In this document: one piece after another, positions 25,637 to 35,205 of the stretch
How positions within the stretch are numbered: the stretch's first letter is position 1
Layout of the letters: every line of letters begins with the position of its first letter
Assembly (NCBI RefSeq): GCF_900465315.1
Contig: NZ_UBIX01000005.1
From: Asaia bogorensis_B
GTDB taxonomy: Bacteria; Pseudomonadota; Alphaproteobacteria; Acetobacterales; Acetobacteraceae
DNA: 64,000 nucleotides
Direction: 5' to 3' (one strand)
Notes under the pieces: generated by a model
The model's database searches: none
The model's input: the letters and a program-made list of their open reading frames with translations, nothing else
Told to the model about the DNA's origin: nothing
Position numbers and translations under genes: made by a program

Positions 25637-25660
25637 CTTCTTTTTCCTCAGAAAAAGAAG
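25637..25660. repeat. Second A/T-rich inverted repeat upstream of radA
   Basis: Arms CTTCTTTTTC and GAAAAAGAAG pair perfectly around a 4-base loop. It lies 72 bases after the first palindrome and 78 bases before radA. The two share the theme of a T-run and A-run inside the stem flanked by TTC/GAA. Confidence 0.5.
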
Positions 25661-25738
25661 AACCTTCCCTACGTTCTTGTTATGTTTCCCCATCTGCCCT
25701 ATCTTCCGATCTGAACCCCAGACCGGAAGATGTTCCTC

Positions 25739-27121
25739 ATGGCCAAGCGTCCCACAGCCCGTTTCGTATGTCAGGCCTGTGGGGCAGTCACCAGCAAATG
25801 GTCGGGTCGCTGCGATGCCTGTGGCGAGTGGAACACCATCGTTGAAGAAGCCGTAGAGCCGACCAGTCGTGAAACACGCAAGCGTGCCGGTCGCCTCACG
25901 CTCATGCATCTGGATGGTGATCTCACTCCCCCGCCACGCATCCAGACCTCGATTGCCGAATTCGATCGTGTGCTTGGCGGCGGCCTCGTTCCGGCCTCTG
26001 TTGTGCTGGTGGGCGGTGATCCGGGCATTGGCAAATCCACGCTTCTGCTTCAGGCCACCTGCGCCCTGGCGCAGGCAGGCCGGCGCGTTCTGTATGTGTC
26101 GGGCGAAGAAGCCGTGGACCAGATACGCCTGCGCGCGCGCCGTCTTAAACTCGATGCACCGACGCTCGATCTGGCAGCCAGTATCAATGTGTCCGAAATT
26201 GCGGGTTCGCTGGAGCAGGACCGCGTTCATCATGTGGTGGTTATCGACTCGATCCAGACCATGTGGCTCGAGACCATCGAGAGCGCGCCGGGCTCTGTCG
26301 CTCAGGTGCGCGCCTGCGCTTTCGAGCTGATCCGACTGGCCAAGACGATCGGGTTCTCGCTCGTTCTGGTCGGTCATGTCACAAAGGAAGGCGCGCTGGC
26401 AGGCCCGCGCGTGCTCGAACACATGGTCGATGCCGTCATGTATTTCGAGGGCGATCGCGGTCACCAGTTCCGCATCCTTCGTGCCGCCAAGAACCGCTTT
26501 GGTGCGACAGACGAAATTGGCGTGTTCGCCATGACCGATACAGGGCTGACGGAAGTCCCCAACCCATCGGCCCTGTTTCTGGCAGAACGACGCGGCAATA
26601 TTGCGGGATCGGCTGTTTTTGCTGGCATGGAGGGCACACGCCCCGTCTTGCTGGAAATTCAGGCCCTTGTCTCGCCCAAGGCCGGTGAAGGCGCAGCCAG
26701 ACGTGCAGTGGTCGGGTGGGAAACGGCGCGGCTCAACATGCTTCTGGCTGTCCTTGAAGCCCGCTGCGGCCTCAAGATGGCTGGAATGGATGTGCACCTC
26801 AACATTGCGGGCGGCCTAAGGATCAGTGAGCCAGCCTGCGATATGGCGGTTGCGGCTGCATTGATCTCGGCCGCGACGGGCGTACCGACATCGGCGGGCT
26901 CAACCTATTTCGGCGAGGTGGGGCTGTCCGGTGAGGTGCGTCAGGTCTCGCAAACGGATCTCCGCCTCAAGGAAGCCCAGAAACTCGGCTTCGCACAGGC
27001 CATCCTCCCCCGGCGTGTGGCCAGCGGAGGCGCACGCCCCAAACCTCCTGAGGGTCTGGCGCTGAAAGAAATCGGTCACCTGAACGATCTGGTGGAGCTG
27101 TTCCAGCCACTTGACGAGTGA
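25739..27121 (+). CDS. radA: DNA repair protein RadA
   Basis: A 460-residue RadA. The N-terminal zinc finger uses Cys11, Cys14, Cys25 and Cys28 (FVCQACG...GRCDACG). The RecA-like ATPase has Walker A GGDPGIGKST and the RadA motif KNRFG (in AAKNRFGATDEIGVF). The C-terminal Lon-like domain includes GLSGEVRQV. RadA aids branch migration during recombination. ATG 25739 is preferred over ATG 25730, which sits directly on the GGAAG ribosome site and would leave no spacing. Confidence 0.95.
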   Translation: MAKRPTARFVCQACGAVTSKWSGRCDACGEWNTIVEEAVEPTSRETRKRAGRLTLMHLDGDLTPPPRIQTSIAEFDRVLGGGLVPASVVLVGGDPGIGKSTLLLQATCALAQAGRRVLYVSGEEAVDQIRLRARRLKLDAPTLDLAASINVSEIAGSLEQDRVHHVVVIDSIQTMWLETIESAPGSVAQVRACAFELIRLAKTIGFSLVLVGHVTKEGALAGPRVLEHMVDAVMYFEGDRGHQFRILRAAKNRFGATDEIGVFAMTDTGLTEVPNPSALFLAERRGNIAGSAVFAGMEGTRPVLLEIQALVSPKAGEGAARRAVVGWETARLNMLLAVLEARCGLKMAGMDVHLNIAGGLRISEPACDMAVAAALISAATGVPTSAGSTYFGEVGLSGEVRQVSQTDLRLKEAQKLGFAQAILPRRVASGGARPKPPEGLALKEIGHLNDLVELFQPLDE

Positions 27122-27433
27122 GCGCGTCGTCCTGAGCCGTCAGGCAATGAGCGTCCGCATAGGATGTGCCGAACAGGTGTAAAAAGACTGCCCGGTAACC
27201 GGGGCACCCGCTCCTTTACAAGTCTCGTGCGCAATCACCGCGCCAGGGTCGGCGTTACGGCAGAGGCAACCTCATAAGCACGGGATTTTTGAAAAGCCAC
27301 GATCATGTGGCCCGAGCAGGACCGCGACACACCTGTTTCCACCGCCCTTGCAAAACCTGTTCAGGCCTGCTTCCTGACCGGAGAACAACCGCAACTCAGA
27401 ACCCTAAAAAGGGCGAGGCAGGATTGAGGACGC
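27122..27433. other. Intergenic region between radA and the IMPACT-family gene
   Basis: About 310 bases with no gene recognised. An imperfect GC-rich inverted repeat occurs near 27191-27208 (TGCCCGGTAACCGGGGCA) without a T-run. Confidence 0.4.
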
Positions 27434-28063
27434 ATGACCCGAACACTGGTGGCTGAAACGCAGCAGGACACTGTGGTCAAGAAGAGCCTGTTTCGTGTCC
27501 ATGCTGCGCCGATTGCCCATGAAGCCGAGGCGCTGGATTTTTTCGAGCGCGTGCGTGTGCCCGACGCCACTCATAATTGCTGGGCATGGCGCATCGGGGG
27601 GCGGTATCGCAGCTTCGATGATGGCGAGCCGGGTGGCACGGCGGGACGCCCCATTCTGCAGGCTATCGACTCGCAGGAATTCGACCGGGTGGCGGTCATT
27701 GTCGTGCGCTGGTTCGGTGGCATCAAGCTGGGCGCTGGCGGGCTCGTGCGCGCCTATGGCGGGGCAGCGGCTTCCTGCTTGAAACAGGGTGAGGCGGCTG
27801 AAATCGTTCCCATGCAACGTCTTGGCTTTCATGCCTCGTTCAGCCTGCTGCCCATCGTTCAGGCTAGGCTCGCGGAGTGGGAGGCGACCCAGGAGAGCTG
27901 CTGTTTCGATGAGACCGGGGCCACGCTCTCGCTCGACATTCCCCTCTCACGCTCTGAAGCCGTGCAGGCTGTTCTGCAGGATCTGCTGCGCGGCGGCCCG
28001 GTCCGCGTGCTGGATGATGATGAACAGGACCTGCCCGGTGAGCAGGATAATCCGGTACGTTAG
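27434..28063 (+). CDS. IMPACT/YigZ-family protein
   Basis: A 209-residue member of the IMPACT family. The N-terminal domain contains KKSLFRVHAAPI, DATHNCWAWRIG, DDGEPGGTAGRPIL and VVRWFGGIKLGAGGLVRAYGG (in two parts), the family hallmark. The C-terminal domain is the smaller ferredoxin-like half. Family members bind ribosomes or RNA and modulate translation under stress; the bacterial role is poorly defined. GAGGACGC precedes the start. Confidence 0.88.
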   Translation: MTRTLVAETQQDTVVKKSLFRVHAAPIAHEAEALDFFERVRVPDATHNCWAWRIGGRYRSFDDGEPGGTAGRPILQAIDSQEFDRVAVIVVRWFGGIKLGAGGLVRAYGGAAASCLKQGEAAEIVPMQRLGFHASFSLLPIVQARLAEWEATQESCCFDETGATLSLDIPLSRSEAVQAVLQDLLRGGPVRVLDDDEQDLPGEQDNPVR

Positions 28064-28146
28064 CGGAACATCATGCAGGCGGTTTGACGCCTCTTCGTTT
28101 CCTTCCTACGGTAACATATCATGTTACGATCGTAGGATCCTTGTTC

Positions 28147-30270
28147 ATGCCCGTTTTCAGACACGCTGCGGCTCTGGCAGCTGTTGCCCTTCCCCTTCTG
28201 TCTTCCACGGCGCTGGCTGCCCCTGCCAACCCGCTGTTTCAGGCAAGCCCGCTGCCCTATCAGGCACCCCCCTTCGACAAGATCAAGGACAGTGATTACG
28301 TGCCGGCCTTTGAAAAGGGCATGGCCGACCAGCTGAAGGAAATGCAGGCGATTGCCAACAACAAGGCTGCGCCGACCTTCGACAACACTATTGTCGCCAT
28401 GGAGCGTTCGGGCCAGTTGCTGAACCGCGCCCAGAGCGTGTTCTACGGCGTCTATTCGGCGGACAAGGACGACGCCATGGACGCTATCGACAGCAAGGAA
28501 GCGCCCAAGCTCAGCCAGCACCAGGATGAGATCTATCTCAATCCCAAGCTCTTCCACCGCGTCAAAACCCTTTATGACAACCGCGCCAAGCTGAACCTGA
28601 ATGCCGAGCAGGCGATGCTGCTGGAGGTTTACTACCAGCAATTCGTCCATTCGGGCGCTGAGCTGAATCATGCCGACCAGCAGAAGCTGCGCGCCATCAA
28701 TACCCAGCTTTCCAAACTCGAAACCGCCTATAACCAGAAGCTGATTGCCAGCGCCAAGGCCGGCGCTCTGGTTGTGGACAAGAAAGAGGCGCTCGCCGGG
28801 CTCGATGACGGCGCCGTTGCCTCTGCCCAGAAGGCCGCCGAAGGACGCAAGCTGACAGGTAAATATGTCCTGCCGCTGCAGAACACGACGCAACAGCCCG
28901 ATCTCGCTTCTCTGAGCGACCGTAGCACGCGTGAAGCCCTGTTCAACCAGAGCTGGACCCGTGCGGAAAAGGGCGACGCCAACGACACCCGCCAGACGAT
29001 TGCAGAAATCGCCCAGCTGCGCGCCGAAAAGGCCGCCCTGTTCGGCTACCCCAATTACGCTGCCTATACGCTGTATGACCAGATGGCCAAGACGCCGGCA
29101 GCTGTGAACAGCTTCATCCACCAGCTCGTGCCGGCAACGGCTGCCGAACAGCATCGTGAGGCTGCCGAGCTGCAAAAGGCCATCGGTGAAGACCATCAGA
29201 ATTTCACACTCAAGCCGTGGGACTGGAATTACTACGCCGAGCGCGTCCGCAAGCAGAAATTCGACCTCAACCAGAACGATGTGAAGCCCTATTTCGAGCT
29301 GCATACCGTGCTGACAGATGGCGTATTCTATGCAGCGAACCAGCTTTACGGAATCACCTTCGAGCCCCGCAAGGACATCCCGGTCTATAACCCTGATGTC
29401 ATGGTCTTCGAGGTCAAGGACAAGGACGGTTCCCCGCTCGGTCTGATGTATTTCGACTATTTCAAGCGCGACAACAAATCGGGTGGCGCCTGGATGTCGA
29501 ATTTCGTGGGTCAGAGCGACCTGCTGAAGACGCGTCCGGTTATCTATAACGTGGCGAACTTCACCAAGGCGGCGCCCGGCCAGCCGCAGCTGATCACGTC
29601 AGACGACGTGACGACCATGTTCCATGAATTCGGTCACGCGCTGCATGGTCTGTTTGCCAGCCAGACCTATCCCACGCTTTCCGGTACGGCGGTTGCGCGC
29701 GATTTCGTCGAGTTTCCCTCACAGTTCAACGAGAACTGGGCGATGGATCCGAAGGTGTTCGCCCATTATGCCCGCCACTACAAGACCGGCGCCCCGATGC
29801 CGGCCGAGCTGGTCGCCAAGATCAAGAAAGCCGCACATTTCAATCAGGGCTATGCACTGGGTGAAATCGTGGCCGCAGCGCAGCTCGACATGTCATGGCA
29901 CGGTCTCTCGGCCGATGCGCCGCGTCAGGATGTGGATCAGTTCGAAGCCAAGGCACTCAACGAGACCGGCCTCGACGTCGCGAACGTTCCGCCGCGCTAT
30001 CGTTCAAGCTACTTCCTGCATATCTGGGGCAATGGATACTCGGCCGGATATTACGCTTATCTCTGGACCGAAATGCTCGATCAGGATGTGTTCTCATGGT
30101 TCCAGTCGCATGGCGGCCTGACACGTGAAAACGGCCAGCGCTTCCGTGACATGATCCTGTCCAAGGGACACACCATGGATTACGGCCCGATGTTCAAGGC
30201 CTTCTACGGCAAGGACCCCGAGATTGGTCCCATGCTGGCCCATCGAGGCCTGGTGTCTGACGGCAAGTAA
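28147..30270 (+). CDS. dcp: M3-family metallopeptidase (peptidyl-dipeptidase Dcp-like), exported
   Basis: A 707-residue zinc metallopeptidase. Signal peptide MPVFRHAAALAAVALPLL...ALA-AP. The active site is FHEFGHALHGL, with zinc ligands His493 and His497 and catalytic Glu494; a downstream helix supplies the third ligand. The size, the PLPYQAPPFDKIKDSDYVPAF start and the FVEFPSQFNENW segment are typical of Dcp-like M3A enzymes, which remove C-terminal dipeptides. The signal peptide places it in the periplasm. ATG 28147 has AGGA 9 bases upstream. Confidence 0.9.
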   Translation: MPVFRHAAALAAVALPLLSSTALAAPANPLFQASPLPYQAPPFDKIKDSDYVPAFEKGMADQLKEMQAIANNKAAPTFDNTIVAMERSGQLLNRAQSVFYGVYSADKDDAMDAIDSKEAPKLSQHQDEIYLNPKLFHRVKTLYDNRAKLNLNAEQAMLLEVYYQQFVHSGAELNHADQQKLRAINTQLSKLETAYNQKLIASAKAGALVVDKKEALAGLDDGAVASAQKAAEGRKLTGKYVLPLQNTTQQPDLASLSDRSTREALFNQSWTRAEKGDANDTRQTIAEIAQLRAEKAALFGYPNYAAYTLYDQMAKTPAAVNSFIHQLVPATAAEQHREAAELQKAIGEDHQNFTLKPWDWNYYAERVRKQKFDLNQNDVKPYFELHTVLTDGVFYAANQLYGITFEPRKDIPVYNPDVMVFEVKDKDGSPLGLMYFDYFKRDNKSGGAWMSNFVGQSDLLKTRPVIYNVANFTKAAPGQPQLITSDDVTTMFHEFGHALHGLFASQTYPTLSGTAVARDFVEFPSQFNENWAMDPKVFAHYARHYKTGAPMPAELVAKIKKAAHFNQGYALGEIVAAAQLDMSWHGLSADAPRQDVDQFEAKALNETGLDVANVPPRYRSSYFLHIWGNGYSAGYYAYLWTEMLDQDVFSWFQSHGGLTRENGQRFRDMILSKGHTMDYGPMFKAFYGKDPEIGPMLAHRGLVSDGK

Positions 30271-30382
30271 GAAATACTCGTTCCACGGGCTTCCTGTTTT
30301 GGGCCCCTGGAACCCTATCCTGTCTCAATACAAATGCGGCTGCCTGTGCGTCACGCAGGCAGCCTTACTTCCGGGCGTCACT

Positions 30383-31828
30383 TCAGGCTGATTGCTTCAG
30401 ATCCACCCCGATGGCTTCAGACATCCTGTAAGGGCCCGCATGCCGGATCTCGATAGAGAGTCTGGCAAGCCCCTCGTGCTTCCGCTCGGGGAGCGGCAGC
30501 AAAGCGCCCCCTGTTGTCCAGCGCATGTCCCCGGCAACCTCGGGCCGCCAACCAGCGAGATCGATTTGTTCGATATGCGTACGCATCGGATTACAGACAC
30601 CCCCGGTTTCCATCGTGATGTCTCCCACGAGCACACCCAGAAGACGACGATCGTCGACGAAAGGACCATACACATCGCAGGGACGACTGGTTCTGCTCAT
30701 GATATGGACAGATTGCACCGCATGCGGAACGGCAAAATGTACGACGCCATGCGTCCCCGGCTGTCCCTCGATACATCTGCCAGCATCCGTCACGAGATAC
30801 AGCCCTGGGTCCTCACATAGCGAAGCAGGTGGCCGAGGCCTCTCGCCGGTTATCAGGCAGGCTCGTGCTTCCAGCTCTTTGTAAAGTGGCTCGACAAATG
30901 TGCGCTCTGTATTCAGGGGGGCCGCAGCACTGTTCCAGTCGCCCATGAGGGCGGATAACGAGAAACCTGACTGGTCATGCAAAAGGTCACTGTGACCCAT
31001 GCCGATGAGAGACTCACTCAGAACGCCATTCGCCCGGACAATGGCATGTGGCTCCATGATGATATGGTAGTAATTGAAACAACTTACGGTCTTGTCGTAA
31101 AAAATGGTGAGACCATTGACGAGCATTCTCACAGGAACGAAGCACCCGTTGAGGTATAAACAATGCTCCGAGGTGACTAGCAGATCCTTGTAGGGAATGC
31201 CCTCCGACAAGGCGCCCTTGATTATACGTACCGGCCATCCTGACAAATCGTCGAAAGCGGACGCACAGACATTCGACTGGCCGCAACCGATCGAAGTGAT
31301 CGTTCTCGTTGACCGCCCGTCAGCGCTATAGACGATGATCTTGTCTCCGGCACGCAGCGATTCGACGGCACGCTCCCCCTCTGGGGTCTCGATCAGGGTG
31401 CCTGGAAGATAGCATGGCGCAAATTCCACCTTGCCTGCGTATGGCCCCATGTAGCTTGTCAGATTACTGATCGCGATCGGCTGCCCCTGATATTCTACTG
31501 AAATATCGAAGTAATTATAGTCTATGTAAATATCAATGCCATTCGTTTGATCATTGGTCTGGTAGTGGATAAGCGTGGTATAATTCTGCATGAACGTCAC
31601 TGTTGTCTTCAAACATGCAGACGGATCGATGTATATCGCGAATTCTCCCCTGAGGTAGGTTGGATTGTTGGCGCTTCCTGTCGATGGCGCAGGAATTGAG
31701 TCGTCACACCCGTCAAAAACAACACGCGCATCATCCGAGGTAGCGGCATAAACTGAGACATAGTTCCAATAAGTGGGGCCAAAAATACTGGTATGGAGAT
31801 CACCAGAGAATTCCCTATAGATCTGCAT
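30383..31828 (-). CDS. Hint (Hedgehog/intein-like) domain protein
   Basis: A 481-residue protein. After about 140 residues of beta-rich sequence it has a Hint domain: CYLPGTLIETPEGERAVESL (about 139-158; the Cys is the splice-type nucleophile), AGDKIIVYSADGR, then LLVTSEHCLYLNGCFVPVRML and a YHIIMEPHAIVRANG segment. The protein does not end in an intein-type HN, so self-splicing is unlikely; N-terminal autocleavage is possible. Acetic acid bacteria often carry such domains in surface proteins. The C-terminal 200 residues are unrecognised. ATG 31828 is chosen over GTG 31843 because AGAGGGA lies just before it. It is the first gene of an accessory island and its N-terminal part is AT-richer than the core genes. 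Confidence 0.75.
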   Translation of the reverse strand: MQIYREFSGDLHTSIFGPTYWNYVSVYAATSDDARVVFDGCDDSIPAPSTGSANNPTYLRGEFAIYIDPSACLKTTVTFMQNYTTLIHYQTNDQTNGIDIYIDYNYFDISVEYQGQPIAISNLTSYMGPYAGKVEFAPCYLPGTLIETPEGERAVESLRAGDKIIVYSADGRSTRTITSIGCGQSNVCASAFDDLSGWPVRIIKGALSEGIPYKDLLVTSEHCLYLNGCFVPVRMLVNGLTIFYDKTVSCFNYYHIIMEPHAIVRANGVLSESLIGMGHSDLLHDQSGFSLSALMGDWNSAAAPLNTERTFVEPLYKELEARACLITGERPRPPASLCEDPGLYLVTDAGRCIEGQPGTHGVVHFAVPHAVQSVHIMSRTSRPCDVYGPFVDDRRLLGVLVGDITMETGGVCNPMRTHIEQIDLAGWRPEVAGDMRWTTGGALLPLPERKHEGLARLSIEIRHAGPYRMSEAIGVDLKQSA

Positions 31829-31843
31829 GGGTCCCTCTTTCAC

Positions 31844-31992
31844 TTTTTTATTATTGATTACCAGTCAATAATGATAATTTCACCTATTTATAAATATAGA
31901 TCAAGCATAAGCCCGAAAAAATTTCGGTGACGCAGCGTTTGGCGGTTCTCTCCAGTCGGTACCAAGTACGGCGTTGCGCCATCAAAGCTCAC
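31844..31992. other. AT-rich upstream region of the Hint-domain gene
   Basis: AT-rich sequence directly upstream of the Hint-domain gene, followed by the IS remnant. It probably holds that gene's promoter. Confidence 0.4.
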
Positions 31993-32665
31993 CCTGGAAA
32001 GCCACTGGAGCGTGATTCAGGCTTTGGGAGTAAACATCAGAGCAGAGGGCCCGAATGCCCGGGATTGCCCGAAGGGCAAAGCGCTATCCATCTGACATGA
32101 CGGACGGAGGATGGGAGCGGATGGCGCCGCTGATGCCCGAACCGGTGTGTATCGGCCATCCGCGGGATGTCGAGTTCTGCGAGGTGATCAACGTGGTACG
32201 ATATCCGGTCCGCCTGTGTTGCAGCGGACATACGCTGCCAATCCATTTCCACCGCTGACATACGGTCTGTAGCTGGTTCAGCAAACTGGCGCAGTGGTTC
32301 CTGTCTTCCGACCATCCATGACGTTGAACTGATGCTCGATCGGAAGCGGGCAAGACGAGAAGCCAGCCCGATAGCCGCAGTGATCCTGAATGCGATCCGC
32401 GAGCGCTGGCCATGGGAAAAGCATCGGTAATCCGGGCGAGCCTATGACCACCTCCAGCGGCTGGATAAGGCGAGTTACCCGGGAGACGTCGTCAGGATCC
32501 TCCATCGTCGGGACGCATCGAAGGACTTGCGGTTCCATCCTCTCGGTAGGTCGTGAAACACATTGACGGCTACATAGCCCGCTGGCGGCGCCAAAACGTT
32601 TCACAGGCCATGCTCCTCGTCGCGATGGGCACCAATTTCACCCAACGAAACGGCTATCCGCAACT
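31993..32665 (+). pseudogene. Decayed IS5-family element with internal deletion
   Basis: This stretch aligns by eye with the intact element at 51857-52740. Shared sequence includes CAGAGCAGAGGGCCCGAATG, then GACATGACGGACG and GCCGCTGATGCCCGAACCG. The transposase frame is broken by many substitutions and stops. A central block of about 165 bases is missing: the join runs from the region corresponding to GVIDSQ straight to ILDAIRKRW. The terminal inverted repeats are eroded. It is an old relative of the intact copy, not a recent duplicate. Confidence 0.8.
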
Positions 32666-32854
32666 ATTCCCAGCCGGCTCGTAGCCAGTCGGCACTTATC
32701 CCAGACGAGTGTGCGGGCATGTGCAGGAAGCAAATCGCGCGAAGAAACGAAGAGGATTTTTTGTAACAGCCACAAGAGCCACACTGTTATCGAGTGACTC
32801 GATCCGTTACCCACATTATGGTCACTGCAAGCCTTACATGAGGATATTGCATCC

Positions 32855-34063
32855 ATGACAAGTACGGTGATCTTCCGATCTGAAAATCTCCTCGTACGCT
32901 TCGTGGGAGGGTTCGCTCGTTCGCATCTTGTGATTACGTTTGACTGTCACAACAGTACGCGATCCCTCGAAAGAAGCGGATTTGGCGAGGTCTTTCTGTC
33001 GGAAAGATCTATCGATGCCATCCACGTCATGAGCAAGGATAATGACTGGTATCAGTATCCGGAAATGGATCAGGCGCTGGATGCCATTGCAGCCCATACC
33101 CGACCGTATAGCCGCGTCGTGTCTTACGGGGCGAGCATGGGGGCCTATGCTGCCATCCGTTTTGCGTCACGTGTCAAGGCGCAGGCTGCAATAGCCATTT
33201 CACCCCAATACTCGATTGATCCGGCTGTTTGCCCCTTCGAAGACAGGTGGGGAGAATCGAAATCAATCAGTTTCAGATACGATGCTGGCGCGAAAATCGA
33301 CCAGATATCCAATGCTGTCGTTTTCTACGACCCTTACGATGTCAACGACAACCGGCAGGTGTCTCGCATAAAGGAGGATATTCACATAACGGAAGTAAGA
33401 CTCCCTCATGCAGGTCACTCGGCCGGGATCTATCTCTCCGAATTATCGCTCCTCACCGAGAGTGTCCTTTCCATCATCTATGACACATTCTCGGCCAGAG
33501 AGACGACTGTGTCTGCACGGATGAGACGGCGTGAAACCAGTAAATATCATGCTACTCTGGCAAAGCGGGCATCGCGCAAAGGACATCTGAATTGGGCTCT
33601 CTCTCTTGCCAAGACTGCGAGCGAAAAGAACCCCTCCCATGCACGCTACATCAGTACCGCGGCCCGGATTATCGCCAAGACCGGCGATATTGGAGACGCA
33701 GCCTTCTGGCAGAGGCAGGCCGTAGCACTGGAGCCTGATCAGCTCGAACATTCGATAGACCTGACAGCACTGTTACTGAGAACCGATGCCTATCTCGAGG
33801 CACTGGATATCTGTAACCGTATCATCGAAAGGGACCCTGGCAGGGGGATGGCCTACTATCTTCGCGCCAAGGCGCTCATGATCAAAGGAGATTACAAAGA
33901 TGCCCTCTTGTCCGCGCACGCCGCCAAAAATCTGGAGCCGGATCATCTCTGGTTCAGAGAGTGCGTAACAGAGTGCGAACTTGCATTTTCGAATTCTGCC
34001 CTGTCGTATTATAGGCCAACACCGCGCTATATACCCCAGTTCAGCAATGATCAGTTTCTCTAA
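32855..34063 (+). CDS. Alpha/beta-hydrolase-like protein with C-terminal TPR repeats
   Basis: A 402-residue protein without a signal peptide. The first 210 residues look like an alpha/beta hydrolase: VVSYGASMGAYAAIRF has the nucleophile elbow G-A-S-M-G (Ser94), followed by AISPQYSIDPAVCPFEDRW and a late LPHAGHSAG that could supply the histidine. From about residue 230 to 375 it contains helical repeats of the TPR type (ARYISTAARIIAKTGDIGDA, AYLEALDICNRIIERDPG, MAYYLRAKALMIKGDYKDAL). The pairing suggests a hydrolase that docks on other proteins, perhaps in surface polysaccharide metabolism, but this is inference. It is flanked by IS remnants on both sides. Confidence 0.65.
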   Translation: MTSTVIFRSENLLVRFVGGFARSHLVITFDCHNSTRSLERSGFGEVFLSERSIDAIHVMSKDNDWYQYPEMDQALDAIAAHTRPYSRVVSYGASMGAYAAIRFASRVKAQAAIAISPQYSIDPAVCPFEDRWGESKSISFRYDAGAKIDQISNAVVFYDPYDVNDNRQVSRIKEDIHITEVRLPHAGHSAGIYLSELSLLTESVLSIIYDTFSARETTVSARMRRRETSKYHATLAKRASRKGHLNWALSLAKTASEKNPSHARYISTAARIIAKTGDIGDAAFWQRQAVALEPDQLEHSIDLTALLLRTDAYLEALDICNRIIERDPGRGMAYYLRAKALMIKGDYKDALLSAHAAKNLEPDHLWFRECVTECELAFSNSALSYYRPTPRYIPQFSNDQFL

Positions 34064-34212
34064 ACATGCTCTCATTGCTCAGGCCCACGCTGACTCAACC
34101 AAGCGAATGACCATGAAAGCCACAATGCTGGATGGCAGGTACACAGCATCTGGAGGCACCATGGCCGGATGCCATATTGGCAAAGCTCACGACCCGGCGT
34201 CGAACTGGCCTT

Positions 34213-34247
34213 GCGTACCAGACGAGCCTTGCTCCGCCCCTTCCTAG
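34213..34247 (+). repeat. IS-end fragment repeated at 38019-38053
   Basis: A 35-base stretch matches 38019-38053 at 31 positions, including a perfect 21-base block. At 38 kb it is the 3' end of a decayed transposase frame, so this is a leftover of a second copy. The following IS remnant begins in its final CTAG. Confidence 0.6.
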
Positions 34248-35096
34248 GTTTCATGGACAAGGGGTATCCGCCGAAGTGTCGACACGAGACTGACAAAGCC
34301 AAGATATGATTCCTTGGTTTTGTCATACTGGGTGGGGATGCGTCGCCAGTTCCTGAGTTTATTGAAAAGGCGCTCGACGAGATTGCGCCAGCAGTATCTG
34401 GTTCCATCATGAGGGATAGGGGTGCGGTGGTTGTTTTTGGCCGGGATGACCGCCTCGATTTCGGCCGCGGCAAGCTCCTCGCGAATGACATCGGCATCGT
34501 AACCTTTGCCTGCCAGTAACGCCTCGATCTTATTAGCGATCATGCGGAATAGCGGGCCGAAGCCATGGATATCGTGGGTCGGTCCCGGCGTCAGGACAAA
34601 ACCGAGCGGCCGCCCCCTGGCGTCGCATCGGGCGTGCAGTCAGGTGGTGAAACCACCACCCGATCGGCCAAGCGCCTCGGTTTACCGAGACCCTTTTTTA
34701 TACCGACGGCACAATGATATGCTCGGACCACTGTGCTGTCGATCATATCAGCGGTGGCATCTCGCTCCACCATTTCAGCCAGCGTTTCGCGCATCGCGTC
34801 GAACACGCCCGTCATCAGCCATCGCCGGTAACGTCAGAACACGGTGTTCCATTTACCATAGTCATCAGGCCGGTGCCGCCATTGCGACCCTGTTCGGGCA
34901 ATCCACATTATACCCTTGAGAGACAGCCGGTTACCTCGTGCAGGGCGGCAGCCACGACCCGTCTCAGGCGTAAGCAGCGTCCCGATGATTGTCCATACCT
35001 CGTCCGAAAGCCCAATTCGCTCGCCCAACGACGCCTCCAAAAGGCAGCGTCGAATCAATCACGGACGTTACTGGCAACCTTTGTCGACGAAACCTA
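34245..35096 (-). pseudogene. Frameshifted IS5-superfamily transposase (IS427-like) with terminal repeats
   Basis: Ends carry related inverted repeats (TAGGTTTCATGGACAA at the left; TAGGTTTCGTCGACAA read inward from the right). Three minus-strand pieces in different frames reconstruct one transposase: LSDEVWTIIGTLLTPETGRG and WIARTGSQWRHRPDDYGKWN (34834-35058); DAMRETLAEMVERDATADMI and DSTVVRAYHCAVGIKKG (34591-34815); KGYDADVIREELAAAEIEAV, HDGTRYCWRNLVERLFNKLR and YDKTKESYLGFVS (34244-34543). At least two frameshifts make it inactive. TA at both ends fits the TA target duplication of this group. Confidence 0.85.
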
Positions 35097-35205
35097 GCAA
35101 CATCCATGCTGGAGATCTCTCTGGGGCTTCTGAGTATATAAAGAGCCGAGATCCTCACGATGATTGATATATCATCAACGCAAGAAAAATTATGGGGAAA
35201 TAATC

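Noticed and set aside
25526..26797. 423-codon minus-strand frame opposite radA
   Set aside because: RadA motifs are unambiguous on the + strand; this is a shadow.
27363..27390. Minus-strand sequence resembling the SRP RNA loop (CCGG..AGGAAGCAG)
   Set aside because: The loop has an insertion and substitutions where SRP RNA is nearly invariant, and the 5' half of the stem is missing.
28060..29304. 414-codon minus-strand frame opposite the M3 peptidase
   Set aside because: It lies opposite a clear peptidase coding region and has no ribosome site or motifs.
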